A stretch of 9,183 nt of DNA from DASYAN01 sp036501345 (lineage in GTDB: Bacteria; Chloroflexota; Ktedonobacteria; Ktedonobacterales; Ktedonobacteraceae): NCBI GenBank assembly GCA_036501345.1, contig DASYAN010000202.1, forward strand, positions 1-9,183, read 5' to 3'. The stretch's first letter is position 1. The number at the start of each line of letters is the position of its first letter. This document shows, piece after piece, positions 1 to 7,100 of this stretch. The notes under the pieces are model-generated. The model worked only from the letters and a program-made list of their open reading frames with translations, searched no databases and was not told the origin of the DNA. The position numbers were made by a program, and so were the translations under genes.

Positions 1-501
1 TTAGGAATTGACGCTGACCTCATTGAGGATCTCGACTTCCGCTTCGATTTCAACAGGAATAGCGAATGGGAGTGATGCCATGCCTACCGCGGAACGTGCA
101 TGTTGACCAATCTCCTGTCCGTACAGATCAAGAATCAAATCGGAGAAACCATTGATGACGGCTGGATGCTGTGTAAAATCAGGGGCAGCATTCACCATAC
201 CATGCACTCTGAGCCAGGCTGTGACACGATCCAGATCACCCAACTCCTGCTTTAAGCTGGCGAGGATGGCTAATCCAACCGTGCGTGCCGCTTGATAGCC
301 TTCTTCTACTGAGAGATCTACCCCCAATTTCCCAAATGGTCCTGCAACCGAACCATCCGGGTTGACCGGGCTATGGCCAGAGATATACGCTCTATTAGCA
401 TGCACGCGTACAAATGCGAACGGCAGTCGTGCGCCAGTTGGGGCTTTGACTGGTTCCGGTAATGTGAGACCCAGAGTCTTTAGTTTCGCTTCAATGTGCA
501 T
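1..501 (-). CDS. RidA/YjgF/UK114-family protein (likely enamine/imine deaminase)
   Basis: Complete 166-aa reading frame. Members of this family form trimers in the cytosol and hydrolyse reactive enamine/imine products (for example 2-aminoacrylate) released by PLP enzymes. Visible signatures: YISGHSP near residue 40, a GKLGVDLSVEEGYQAAR stretch at 58-73, and the C-terminal block HARSAVGMASLP (134-145) followed by VEIEAEVE. Arg136 and the Glu pair 151/153 occupy the positions of the substrate-binding Arg and the active-site Glu of RidA. At 166 aa it is longer than classical RidA (about 128 aa) and resembles the longer YjgF-like subgroup, so its exact substrate is less certain. The start is supported by AAGGAG at 509-514, 7 nt from the ATG. 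It lies 89 bp downstream of a PLP-dependent Cys/Met enzyme on the same strand, which suggests it detoxifies that enzyme's intermediates (inference). Confidence 0.93.
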   Translation of the reverse strand: MHIEAKLKTLGLTLPEPVKAPTGARLPFAFVRVHANRAYISGHSPVNPDGSVAGPFGKLGVDLSVEEGYQAARTVGLAILASLKQELGDLDRVTAWLRVHGMVNAAPDFTQHPAVINGFSDLILDLYGQEIGQHARSAVGMASLPFAIPVEIEAEVEILNEVSVNS

Positions 502-544
502 CCACTCGCTCCTTATAGCTTCATGTTTTTTTCGATACAGAAAG

Positions 545-573
545 ATTATATGTGTGGTGGTACCGTTTTTCTA
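545..573 (-). promoter_or_regulatory. Candidate sigma-70 promoter for the RidA-family gene
   Basis: Read on the minus strand: TAGAAA (568-573), a 17-nt spacer and a perfect TATAAT (545-550). Predicted transcription start is near 538, leaving a short leader with the AAGGAG ribosome site at 509-514. The -35 matches consensus at only 4 of 6 positions, so co-transcription from the upstream PLP-enzyme gene remains possible. No intrinsic terminator is visible between the two genes. Confidence 0.4.
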
Positions 574-590
574 TCCTGGGCTTACCTCCA

Positions 591-1778
591 TCAATGAGTA
601 CTCAGTGCCTGATCAAGATCGGCGAGAATATCTTCCACGTTCTCAATGCCTATGGAGAGTCGTATCAGACCGGGGGAAATCCCTGCGGCAAGACGTTCTT
701 CATCGCTTTGATGAACATGGATCATAGAGGCTGGATGGGTGATCAACGTTTCGACCCCACCTAAGCTCGCTGCCAAAAGGCAGAGTTCGGTCTGTCTGAT
801 GACGTTGTAGGCCGCATCGTACCCCCCTTTCATCTCGAATGCCAGCATGCCTCCGAAGCCGCCGACCATTTGCTGGCGGGCAAGCTCATACTGCGGATGC
901 GATGGTAAGCCTGGATAGTAGACTCGCTCGACTGCCGAGTGTTGTTCAAGAAAGTGTGCGACCTCCAGCGCATTCTGGTTCTGTGCTGCCATACGTAACC
1001 CGTAGGTTTGCAATCCACGCCGTAAGAGCCAAGCATCAAAAGGATGGAGGACCGGTCCATGCACACGCAGATATTCCCACGCCTGATCAATCAAAGACTT
1101 TGAACCCAGGAGAATCCCCGCTGTGACATCGGTATGCCCATTAAGGTATTTGGTCGCGCTATGAACCACCAGGTCATAACCAAGATCCAGAGGACGCTGG
1201 TTGTAGCAGGACGCGAACGTATTGTCTGTGATAGCTAAAGCTCCGATCGCGCGTGCAAGTTCTGCCGTCGCTCTCAGATCTGTCAGATCCATGGTCGGAT
1301 TGGTCGGGGATTCTGTATAAATCACTTTGGTATTGGGCTGGACGGCTTGTGCGAAGGCCGACGTATCACGCTGATCAACCTGGGTCACGGCAATACCATA
1401 TCGGGGAAGGGTATGAGTCAGCAGTGACATCGTCGCCGTATAGTGTGTCAGTTGAGCTATGACATGATCGCCAGCCTGAACATTGGCTAAAATAGCCGTC
1501 GTAATGGCTGCCATCCCAGAGCCAACAGCCAGTGCTGCTTCGCTCTCTTCAAGCTCAGCAAGGAGAACTTCCACTTGTTTGGTATTCGGTGAGCCATATC
1601 GTGTGTAGTACATGGTTGGTGCGATCTGCTCAGCGAGTTCCGCCCCTTCTTCTGGTGTTCGTAGTAGAAAGGTGCTGGTTTGAAAGATTGGTGGTGATAC
1701 GGCAGTGGTATCGTTGGCGGCATGGGCACCATGGATTATACGGGTTTGCATGCCCTGTCTTTGCTCATCTGTATTCAT
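591..1778 (-). CDS. PLP-dependent Cys/Met metabolism enzyme (cystathionine gamma-synthase / gamma-lyase family)
   Basis: Complete 395-aa protein, the usual length for this fold-type I PLP family. Enzymes of the family catalyse gamma-replacement (cystathionine synthesis) or alpha,gamma-/alpha,beta-elimination (cystathionine or methionine to ketoacid, ammonia and thiol). Visible features: the YTRYGSPN block (58-65) supplying the cofactor-contacting Tyr58 and Arg60, GSGMAA at 86-91, Tyr113, ITDNTFAS with Asp185 that contacts the PLP ring nitrogen, and SATKYLNGH with Schiff-base Lys210. The C-terminal SLGGVETLITHPASMIH (338-354) is typical. The Cys that marks classical methionine gamma-lyase just after the conserved Tyr is absent (sequence is Tyr-Thr-Ala), so synthase, cystathionine lyase or a broad lyase are all possible. 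AGGAG at 1787-1791 lies 8 nt before the ATG. It sits between an AraC-type regulator and a RidA-type protein on the same strand. Confidence 0.93.
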   Translation of the reverse strand: MNTDEQRQGMQTRIIHGAHAANDTTAVSPPIFQTSTFLLRTPEEGAELAEQIAPTMYYTRYGSPNTKQVEVLLAELEESEAALAVGSGMAAITTAILANVQAGDHVIAQLTHYTATMSLLTHTLPRYGIAVTQVDQRDTSAFAQAVQPNTKVIYTESPTNPTMDLTDLRATAELARAIGALAITDNTFASCYNQRPLDLGYDLVVHSATKYLNGHTDVTAGILLGSKSLIDQAWEYLRVHGPVLHPFDAWLLRRGLQTYGLRMAAQNQNALEVAHFLEQHSAVERVYYPGLPSHPQYELARQQMVGGFGGMLAFEMKGGYDAAYNVIRQTELCLLAASLGGVETLITHPASMIHVHQSDEERLAAGISPGLIRLSIGIENVEDILADLDQALSTH

Positions 1779-1827
1779 CGAGTTGGCTCCTCGTTTTCTG
1801 TATGACTCTATAGGTTCTGCGTGTACG

Positions 1828-1857
1828 AAGATAGAGCCATGAGTGCTATACTGTCAA
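1828..1857 (-). promoter_or_regulatory. Candidate proximal promoter for the PLP-enzyme gene
   Basis: On the minus strand TTGACA (1852-1857, perfect -35), an 18-nt spacer and TATCTT (1828-1833). Predicted start is near 1821, giving a leader of about 40 nt that carries the AGGAG site at 1787-1791. Confidence 0.5.
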
Positions 1858-1879
1858 GTTTCCTTTGAGACCTCAACGC

Positions 1880-1894
1880 GCTGCCTGCGGCAGC
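1880..1894. repeat. Short perfect hairpin GCTGCC-TGC-GGCAGC
   Basis: Two perfect 6-bp arms around a 3-nt loop, just upstream of the proximal promoter of the PLP-enzyme gene. No T-tract follows on either strand, so it is not a canonical intrinsic terminator. It could be an operator half-site pair or part of an RNA leader if transcription starts at the distal promoter. Confidence 0.45.
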
Positions 1895-1913
1895 TAAAGA
1901 GAGAAAACAACTG

Positions 1914-1994
1914 TCAGGGTGTGATGCTGAGCGAGCTCAGCATTGGGAGTTCGTCCGTGATCCCACGGAAGAACTCAGATGGTGATGTTGTCAT
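1914..1994 (-). CDS. Candidate 26-aa leaderless leader peptide or small ORF
   Basis: A 26-codon frame beginning MTTSPSEFF and ending SLSITP. It has no ribosome binding site, but its ATG lies exactly 6 nt after a perfect TATAAT, so the predicted transcript would begin at or next to the A of the ATG. Its codons contain two strong hairpins (1924-1943 and 1947-1976). It lies between the AraC-type regulator and the PLP-enzyme gene, on their strand. A regulatory leader peptide, a gene remnant and chance are all possible. I do not recognise the peptide. Confidence 0.25.
   Translation of the reverse strand: MTTSPSEFFRGITDELPMLSSLSITP
1924..1976. repeat. Two tandem inverted repeats (DNA/RNA hairpins)
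   Basis: First hairpin: arms 1924-1932 and 1935-1943, 9 bp perfect, 2-nt loop. Second hairpin: arms 1947-1959 and 1964-1976, 12 of 13 bp paired with a 4-nt loop. They are separated by 3 nt and lie about 65 bp beyond the end of the AraC-type gene. Possible roles are 3' end formation for the regulator transcript, attenuation in a leader of the PLP-enzyme gene, or a protein-binding site. There is no clean run of Ts after either hairpin on the minus strand. Confidence 0.6.
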
Positions 1995-2000
1995 AGCGCC

Positions 2001-2029
2001 ATTATAGAGGGCGAGAAGGGGGATGTCTT
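2001..2029 (-). promoter_or_regulatory. Candidate distal promoter upstream of the hairpins
   Basis: On the minus strand AAGACA (2024-2029), a 17-nt spacer and a perfect TATAAT (2001-2006). It begins just after the stop of the AraC-type gene and would produce a transcript of about 215 nt of leader through all three hairpins into the PLP-enzyme gene. The -35 is weak (4 of 6). Confidence 0.4.
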
Positions 2030-2040
2030 GTCTAATATTG

Positions 2041-2868
2041 CTATTTTTTTCCAATGGCGCTGTAGAGTCCAGGTGGCACGCCAACAATCCGCTTAAAATG
2101 TTTGGTGAAGTGGCTCTGGTCCGCAAAACCGACGGCCAGTGCCGTCTCTATGCAGGGTAGCCCCAGACGCAACAGGTGCTTGGAATGCACGACGCGCGTT
2201 TGTATCTGATAGGCATGAGGGGGCAAGCCCATCTGATCGCGAAACGAGCGCAGCAGGTGAAATGGACTGAGATCAGCAATCGCGGCCAACTGTTCGAGCG
2301 AGATGTTCTCAGCGTAGTGTTCTTCGAGATAGCAGCGGACGCGCTGAAGGCCCAGATGCTCTTTGGCAAACCGACGAGGACGTGGATGATCGTCGGCATA
2401 GCGTACGATGAAGCGCGAGAGGGTCCACAAGAGCCGTGATTCCCGTTCGAGCGTGGAGGTTTGTTCTTCCAGCGCACGGTGGGTGAGAACAAATTCCCTC
2501 ATCATGGCAAGATCATGAACCACAGGTTCAGCGAAGAAGGGAAGACCGCGAGACCTCCCGGTGAGATCAGTGGCAGCACGCTGTAAGAGTTCAGTTGATG
2601 GGTAGAGCGCTCTGTAGGTCCAAGCATGTTCAGTTGCCGATGAGCCGGTATGCATTTCTCCAGGATTGATCACGATAATACTCCCGACCGGCGCGGTGTG
2701 TTGGCTTCTCCGATAGGCAAACTGCTTTACTCCCTGTTCCATGACACCTATCATATAACCCTCATGGGTATGGGGAGCGAAGGTGTGCGTGACATAGGTC
2801 GCATGGAGCAGTTCAAGATCCCCCAAGGTGGCGTCATGCCAGAATTTGATATGTTCATGGGCACGCAT
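2041..2868 (-). CDS. AraC-family transcriptional regulator with N-terminal cupin sensor
   Basis: Complete 275-aa protein, the normal size for a sensor-plus-HTH AraC regulator. The N-terminal half is a cupin-like ligand-binding domain, with HTHEGYMIGVMEQG around residues 33-46 and IIVINPGEMHTG around 64-75. The C-terminal third is the double helix-turn-helix DNA-binding domain: SLEQLAAIADLSPFHLLRSF then ETALAVGFADQSHFTKHFKR, ending in the family's VGVPPGLY. The ATG at 2868 is the first possible start because an in-frame TGA lies two codons upstream. The AAGGAG-like site lies a rather long 13 nt away. It is followed on the same strand by the PLP-enzyme and RidA-family genes, so it is likely their regulator (inference). 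The ligand is unknown. Confidence 0.92.
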   Translation of the reverse strand: MRAHEHIKFWHDATLGDLELLHATYVTHTFAPHTHEGYMIGVMEQGVKQFAYRRSQHTAPVGSIIVINPGEMHTGSSATEHAWTYRALYPSTELLQRAATDLTGRSRGLPFFAEPVVHDLAMMREFVLTHRALEEQTSTLERESRLLWTLSRFIVRYADDHPRPRRFAKEHLGLQRVRCYLEEHYAENISLEQLAAIADLSPFHLLRSFRDQMGLPPHAYQIQTRVVHSKHLLRLGLPCIETALAVGFADQSHFTKHFKRIVGVPPGLYSAIGKK

Positions 2869-2927
2869 GGCTCACACGTTTCTCCTTCCATCCGAGAACC
2901 AGGAATGGATCGATGATGCTCCCTCAG

Positions 2928-2956
2928 AGTATACGAGCCACGCATGAAAAGCGCAA
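2928..2956 (-). promoter_or_regulatory. Candidate promoter for the AraC-type regulator
   Basis: On the minus strand TTGCGC (2951-2956), a 17-nt spacer and TATACT (2928-2933). Predicted start is near 2921, about 50 nt before the ATG. Confidence 0.45.
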
Positions 2957-3072
2957 TGGTAATGAATCAGGGCCCTTTCCAAAATCCCCCACAAGGATGG
3001 AGCGCCGCAGTACCAGCATCCCCCTTCATTTCTTCTGTGACTAGCTATCCTCCAAGGCCATATTCGGAATCA

Positions 3073-3102
3073 TTGTAGGTAGTGGTAAACTTGGGAATGG
3101 TG
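3073..3102 (+). repeat. IS1-type left terminal inverted repeat
   Basis: Starts TTGTAGGTAGTGGTAAA and pairs with the right end in 26 of 30 positions; the differences lie at the third or fourth base and around the middle. The conserved core is GGTAGTGGTAAA and the inner part GGAATGGTG. Confidence 0.85.
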
Positions 3103-3144
3103 TGGTAGACTGGAGCAGAAATTCGTTGAAAGGTAAAAATTCAT

Positions 3145-3423
3145 ATGGTAACAATAACAGTGTATTGCCCATATCGTGGTAGTGACGAAATGATACGCAA
3201 TGGTCATTCTCCCAACGGAAAGCAGAAATACCTGTGTCATAAGTGCAAGAGACAAAGTCGGGAAAATCCTACACCAAATGTTTACTCTGAAGAAAAGAAA
3301 GAAGAAATAGTGAGAGCCTATGAAGAGCGGAGTAGCTTACGAGGGCTGGAGAGGATATTCGGAGTTTCTCGCCCCACAGTGATCAAATGGCTAAAAAAAA
3401 AACGGAACACCTGCCCGAATTGA
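3145..3423 (+). CDS. IS1 InsA-like protein (N-terminal part of the transposase)
   Basis: A 92-aa zero-frame product. In IS1, InsA binds the terminal repeats and represses transposition, while a -1 ribosomal shift makes the InsAB' transposase. The zinc-finger region reads CPYRGS at residues 8-13 and CHKC at 31-34. The family normally has CPxC at the first knuckle, so Cys11 has become Arg (a single T-to-C change would do it), which should weaken the finger. A helix-turn-helix follows (SLRGLERIFGVSRPTVIKWL, about residues 66-85). The slippery A10 run is at 3393-3402, near the end of this frame. In the zero frame only nine codons follow it before TGA. Confidence 0.85.
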   Translation: MVTITVYCPYRGSDEMIRNGHSPNGKQKYLCHKCKRQSRENPTPNVYSEEKKEEIVRAYEERSSLRGLERIFGVSRPTVIKWLKKKRNTCPN

Positions 3424-3885
3424 GCGAAATGTTGATCGAGCTCGACCCAAATGATGCAAGTGCCACAATATTAGAGTTAGATGAGTTATGGTCTAATGCG
3501 CGTAAAAAAGGTGAATACATCCTGGATTTGGATTGCTTTGTGTAGAAAAACACGACAAATCGTTTCCTATGCGATAGGAGATAGATCTAAGGAAACATGC
3601 CAAAAATTATGGGATAAAATTCCATTGGCGTATCGCAGTGGAAAATGCTTCACAGACTTTTATAGTGTCTACAAAAGTATCATACCTCAAGATCAACACT
3701 ATCCGGTTGGGAAGGAAACAGGTGAGACAGCTCACGTAGAGCGCTGGAATAATACATTGCGGCAGCGCTTGGGCCGTTTTGTGAGAAAAACTCTCTCTTT
3801 TTCTAAGTCTGATGTAATGCATGAAATTTGTCTACACCTGTTTCTCCACCGTTATAACAAAGAAAAAGCTCTGGCCTTCATGTAA
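3402..3885 (+). pseudogene. IS1 InsB-like catalytic part, with a second frame break
   Basis: After a -1 shift at the A10 run the frame reads TEHLPELSEML and reaches LELDELWS, which carries the first catalytic Asp (codon 3480-3482). It would then stop at TAG 3543-3545. The rest of the transposase continues in the original zero frame: VNTSWIWIALCRKTRQIV, TDFYSVYKS with the second Asp (3655-3657), and HVERWNNTLRQRL with the catalytic Glu (3739-3741), then FVRKTLSFSKS, ending at 3885. The switch point is the A6 run at 3504-3509; removing one A restores a single InsB frame (WSNARKKVNTSW). A real 1-nt insertion, a sequencing homopolymer error, or a second recoding site are the options; the first two are the more likely. 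Confidence 0.82.
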
Positions 3886-3892
3886 CCCAGGT

Positions 3893-3922
3893 CACCATTC
3901 CTATATTTACCACTACCTGCAA
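3893..3922 (-). repeat. IS1-type right terminal inverted repeat
   Basis: The reverse complement starts TTGCAGGTAGTGGTAAA and matches the left end in 26 of 30 positions. It begins 8 nt after the transposase stop codon. Confidence 0.85.
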
Positions 3923-3929
3923 ATTCGTA

Positions 3930-3945
3930 TCCGGTTAAAACCGGA
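3930..3945. promoter_or_regulatory. Palindrome, candidate operator (TCCGGTT-AA-AACCGGA)
   Basis: Two perfect 7-bp arms separated by AA, centred about 50 bp upstream of the -35 box of the restriction-modification-like locus and only 8 bp outside the IS end. It is the right kind of site for a dimeric DNA-binding protein. The small HTH-like ORF at 4025 is the obvious candidate binder (inference). Confidence 0.4.
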
Positions 3946-3989
3946 AATAGTGGAGCATGTTGAGTCTGTTTTGGCCCTCAGTCGGGTAA

Positions 3990-4018
3990 TTGAAATTGAA
4001 CCTGAAGTATGTTAGTAT
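3990..4018 (+). promoter_or_regulatory. Candidate extended -10 promoter of the restriction-modification-like operon
   Basis: TTGAAA (3990-3995), a 17-nt spacer ending in TGT, and TAGTAT (4013-4018). The TG before the -10 makes it an extended -10 promoter. The predicted start falls at about 4025, on the A of the first ATG of the operon, implying a leaderless first gene. Confidence 0.5.
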
Positions 4019-4024
4019 GCTCAT

Positions 4025-4168
4025 ATGGAAAAGGTTTTCTATACGAGAGAAAGAGTGAGCCTTCCTGGTTTCTCTCTGCATCAGCTCAATTACTGGGCAA
4101 GAGAGTATCATTCGCCGCGAGGGAATACTGAAGAAGCCCAAACAGGAGGGTCCAAGCAATGCAACTAG
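4025..4168 (+). CDS. Small (47 aa) MerR/HTH-like ORF, possible controller of the operon
   Basis: A 47-codon frame. Its first 31 residues resemble the winged-helix N-terminus of MerR-type regulators: VFYTRERVSLPGFSLHQLNYW, compared with the usual pattern in which a Tyr/Phe-Thr-Arg start leads to a GxS turn, then RQLxYWxR, then SP. The wing and effector parts are missing and the tail (GNTEEAQTGGSKQCN) looks low-complexity. The first two residues of the HTH turn differ from consensus (LPGFS instead of LTGxS). There is no Shine-Dalgarno site, but the ATG lies exactly 6 nt after the -10 box, suggesting a leaderless mRNA. It overlaps the methyltransferase start by 10 nt, so translation could be coupled. 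Alternatives are a truncated remnant of a longer MerR-like gene or a non-functional leader ORF. Confidence 0.4.
   Translation: MEKVFYTRERVSLPGFSLHQLNYWAREYHSPRGNTEEAQTGGSKQCN
4144..4149 (+). promoter_or_regulatory. Strong ribosome binding site for the methyltransferase
   Basis: AGGAGG with 9 nt to the ATG at 4159. It fixes that start and lies inside the tail of the small HTH-like ORF. Confidence 0.8.
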
Positions 4169-7100
4169 CTGAGCTGCTCGATGCGTTGGACTATGCTGCA
4201 TTTCCACAATATTATCTGAAAACAGATCGTGAGCATTCTCCTGATATAGCGCATCTCTTTCGATCTGCCAAAGACGCTGGAGTAGATGGCATCTACGTCG
4301 TTGAGTCAAGTCCTCAGAACAAGAATATCCTCCCAGTACGACCAGCAGTCTATGTTGCTGAAGCTCAAACGCCAGAGCAAGCGCGAGAAATCCATCGTGC
4401 TTTATGGAACCTTGGTCAAGCTCCATTCTTAATCGTTGTCCTGCCAAATCACATCAGAGTCTATACAGGATTCGACTACTCAAAAGAGTTGCAACAGGTG
4501 GGTTTACTGAAAGAGGATGTTCACCTAGATGAAAGCACCATACGTACTGAACTTGCTGAATTTTGTGCAAAGTCAATTAATGCAGGAATATTATGGGAAA
4601 AGAGAGCTAAAGACTTAAAATCAGATAAGCGTGTAGATAAAAAACTTCTTCGCAGCCTAAGTGATCTTAGCAAATACCTTCAAAAAGAAAAAAAACTGAA
4701 TTCAGAGGTAGCGCATGCTCTAATTGGGAAATATATCTATATTCGCTATCTGCGTGATCGCAATATCTTATCAGATCAATGGCTTCAGCAAAAGAATATA
4801 GATATTGAGAGTGTTCTTGGCCAACATGCAACAATAGAGGGATTACGTACACTGATAGATTTTCTCGATGACCAACTCAATGGGAGTATTTTTCCTCTCG
4901 ATTTTAACACAGCTGCCGGTTTAACCAACGAGGTGATTGCTCTTGTCGCTTCAATTTTCAAAGGAGACACACTGGTCAGCACATTGAAACAGCTCAGTCT
5001 CGATTTCAAAATATACGATTTTGAGTATATTCCAATAGAAACATTATCTTCTATCTATGAGTTATTTCTGCATGCTGAAGGAAAAGTAAAAACAGATGGC
5101 GCTATTTACACACCTGAATATCTTGCAGATTATTTGCTCGCTGAAATACATGCCGTCAAATCCCTCAAAAAGGGAATGAAGATTCTTGATCCATCCTGTG
5201 GATCAGGTGTCTTTCTTGTCCTGACCTATCGCCGATTGATTGAGATAGAGCTAGTAGGCTCATCAGAGAGGAAATTACCTGTAGCCAAACTTCTGGAACT
5301 ACTCAGCCATTTGTATGGTGTTGAGCGTAAGCTAGATGCATGCTATGTGACTGAGTTTAGCCTCATTTTAACACTTCTCAACTACGCAAATATTACCGAA
5401 CTACTCAGCGAGAAAAAACAGTTGCCGCTTCTTCACAACATCACCATTTTCCACTCTGATTTCTTCGATGATGGCTTGCCGCTTTATGAACGCCAGCTCC
5501 GTTTTGATTGGGTCATTGGTAACCCACCGTGGATTCAAGCTGACTTACAAAAAGATCACCTAGCTCTTGCATGGATGGAAGCACATAAGACAGAGCAACC
5601 AGTCAGCAAGACAAACGTTGCAGAGGCATTTACGTGGCGCGTTCTTGATCTGCTCAATCCTGACGGATGTATCGGACTTATTTTACCAGCAGCAAGCCTA
5701 TATAATCTTGGATCGAGAAAGTATCGCCAGTCCTTTTTTCAAACCTGCGAAGTGATTCGCATCACCAATTTCTCGAACCTGAGACAGGTCCTTTTTGAAG
5801 GAAGAGCTACAGCCCCTGCGGTAACCGTTCTATACCGAAAGGCTTCAGTAGAAGCGGAGAAGCCTTTGATCAGTCACTATGGTCCATTCTCCATCAATCA
5901 GATCCCAAACGCCTGTGGGGATATGTGGACGATAACGCTCAACGAAAACGAGTTTCAGACGGTTTCACCAGATGAAGCAGAACGGGGTGATGCTTTCACA
6001 TGGAAAATTGCCTTGTGGGGTACTCATCGAGATGAACGGGCTATTCATCGGCTGCGACGACTGTTTCCAAAAACCTTTGGTCAGCTTTGCCAAGAAAATG
6101 AGCACAATGGGTGGCACCTTCATCAAGGTTCGGACTTACGTAAAAGTGTTGATGAAAGCAAAGAAAAACTTGATTTCATTTCATCTCTTCAAGGCAAAAA
6201 ACGACTGAATACTACTTCTATGAATAGGTCAGAACGCCTGTTCTCAGTCCCCTCATATGCTCTTGAAGACATTCTAAAGGAGGAATGTTTTATCCGGAAG
6301 GGAAGAACGAAGGGGCTCCTTGTATCAGAACCACCGCATCTCATCATGAATGCATCATGGAAGTATGTGATCTATAGTGATGACTATTTTGTGATCAGAC
6401 CTCGTCAAATAGGACTCTCTGCTCCTCAAAAAGATGCAGATTACTTGCGTGCTTTATCTGTATTCTTAAGTTCTAGTATCACCAGGTATTATCTTTTCTT
6501 CCAAACTCCATCGTGGGGAGTAGAACGTGACCGTATTACGTTGGACGATGTCAAGAGTATTCCCATTCCACTTTTTACACCTGTTCAGATAGAGCAACTT
6601 GCCACAGTACAAAAAGAACTTGCTCAGATGGAGATTGAACGTGGTTCTTCGTCCACACAAGCATTTGTGGATGAGCAAATCGCCCATCTTTTTCAGCTCC
6701 CTGACAGCATGAGCATTTTGGCAACGGAGTTCAATCGTGTACGTTCAACATTAATTGGAGGGTATATTGGCGGCGCAGCAATGAAACCGCCAAAAGAAGA
6801 TGACTTACAAGCGTATGCTCAAGAAATGGCCAACGAGCTTGATGCCTTTACCGCGCCAAGAAATACGCATCACAAAGTCACCATAACTCCTTCACAAAAA
6901 ATGATCTGTTGTACAGTAGAACTTCTTAAATCTGATCATTCCTTGCCTATAGAAGTAGGCAAAGAGGGAGCTGATGATGCGCCACCTTTTGCCCACCTGC
7001 TCAGTGGATTCACCCAACAATTCAGTCAATGGGTCTATATTCAAAGGGGACTCAGAATTTTTGATGGTCCAAAGGTTCACATCTACAAGGTTCCTCGTCT

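Larger units (their letters stand above)
3073..3922 (+). mobile_element. IS1-family insertion sequence, probably inactive
   Basis: An 850-bp element bounded by imperfect 30-bp terminal inverted repeats and containing the two-frame InsA/InsB layout characteristic of IS1. Size and organisation fit the family (about 0.7-1.1 kb). No convincing 8-10 bp target duplication is present: the left flank ends CGGAATCA and the right flank begins ATTCGTAT. Together with two transposase lesions this suggests an old, decayed insertion, or one whose flanks were rearranged. It lies exactly between the AraC-type regulator and the restriction-modification-like locus. Confidence 0.88.

Noticed and set aside
1779..2040. 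SAM or T-box riboswitch in front of the Cys/Met enzyme gene
   Set aside because: The hairpins are simple stems; no SAM-box or T-box conserved core could be recognised.
3070..3255. Antisense 61-aa frame over the left end of the IS
   Set aside because: It runs across the terminal repeat and opposite InsA, with no ribosome site and no protein-like pattern.
3935..4447. 170-aa antisense frame over the small HTH-like ORF and the methyltransferase N-terminus
   Set aside because: It is opposite two frames with recognisable protein signatures and its own product shows none.
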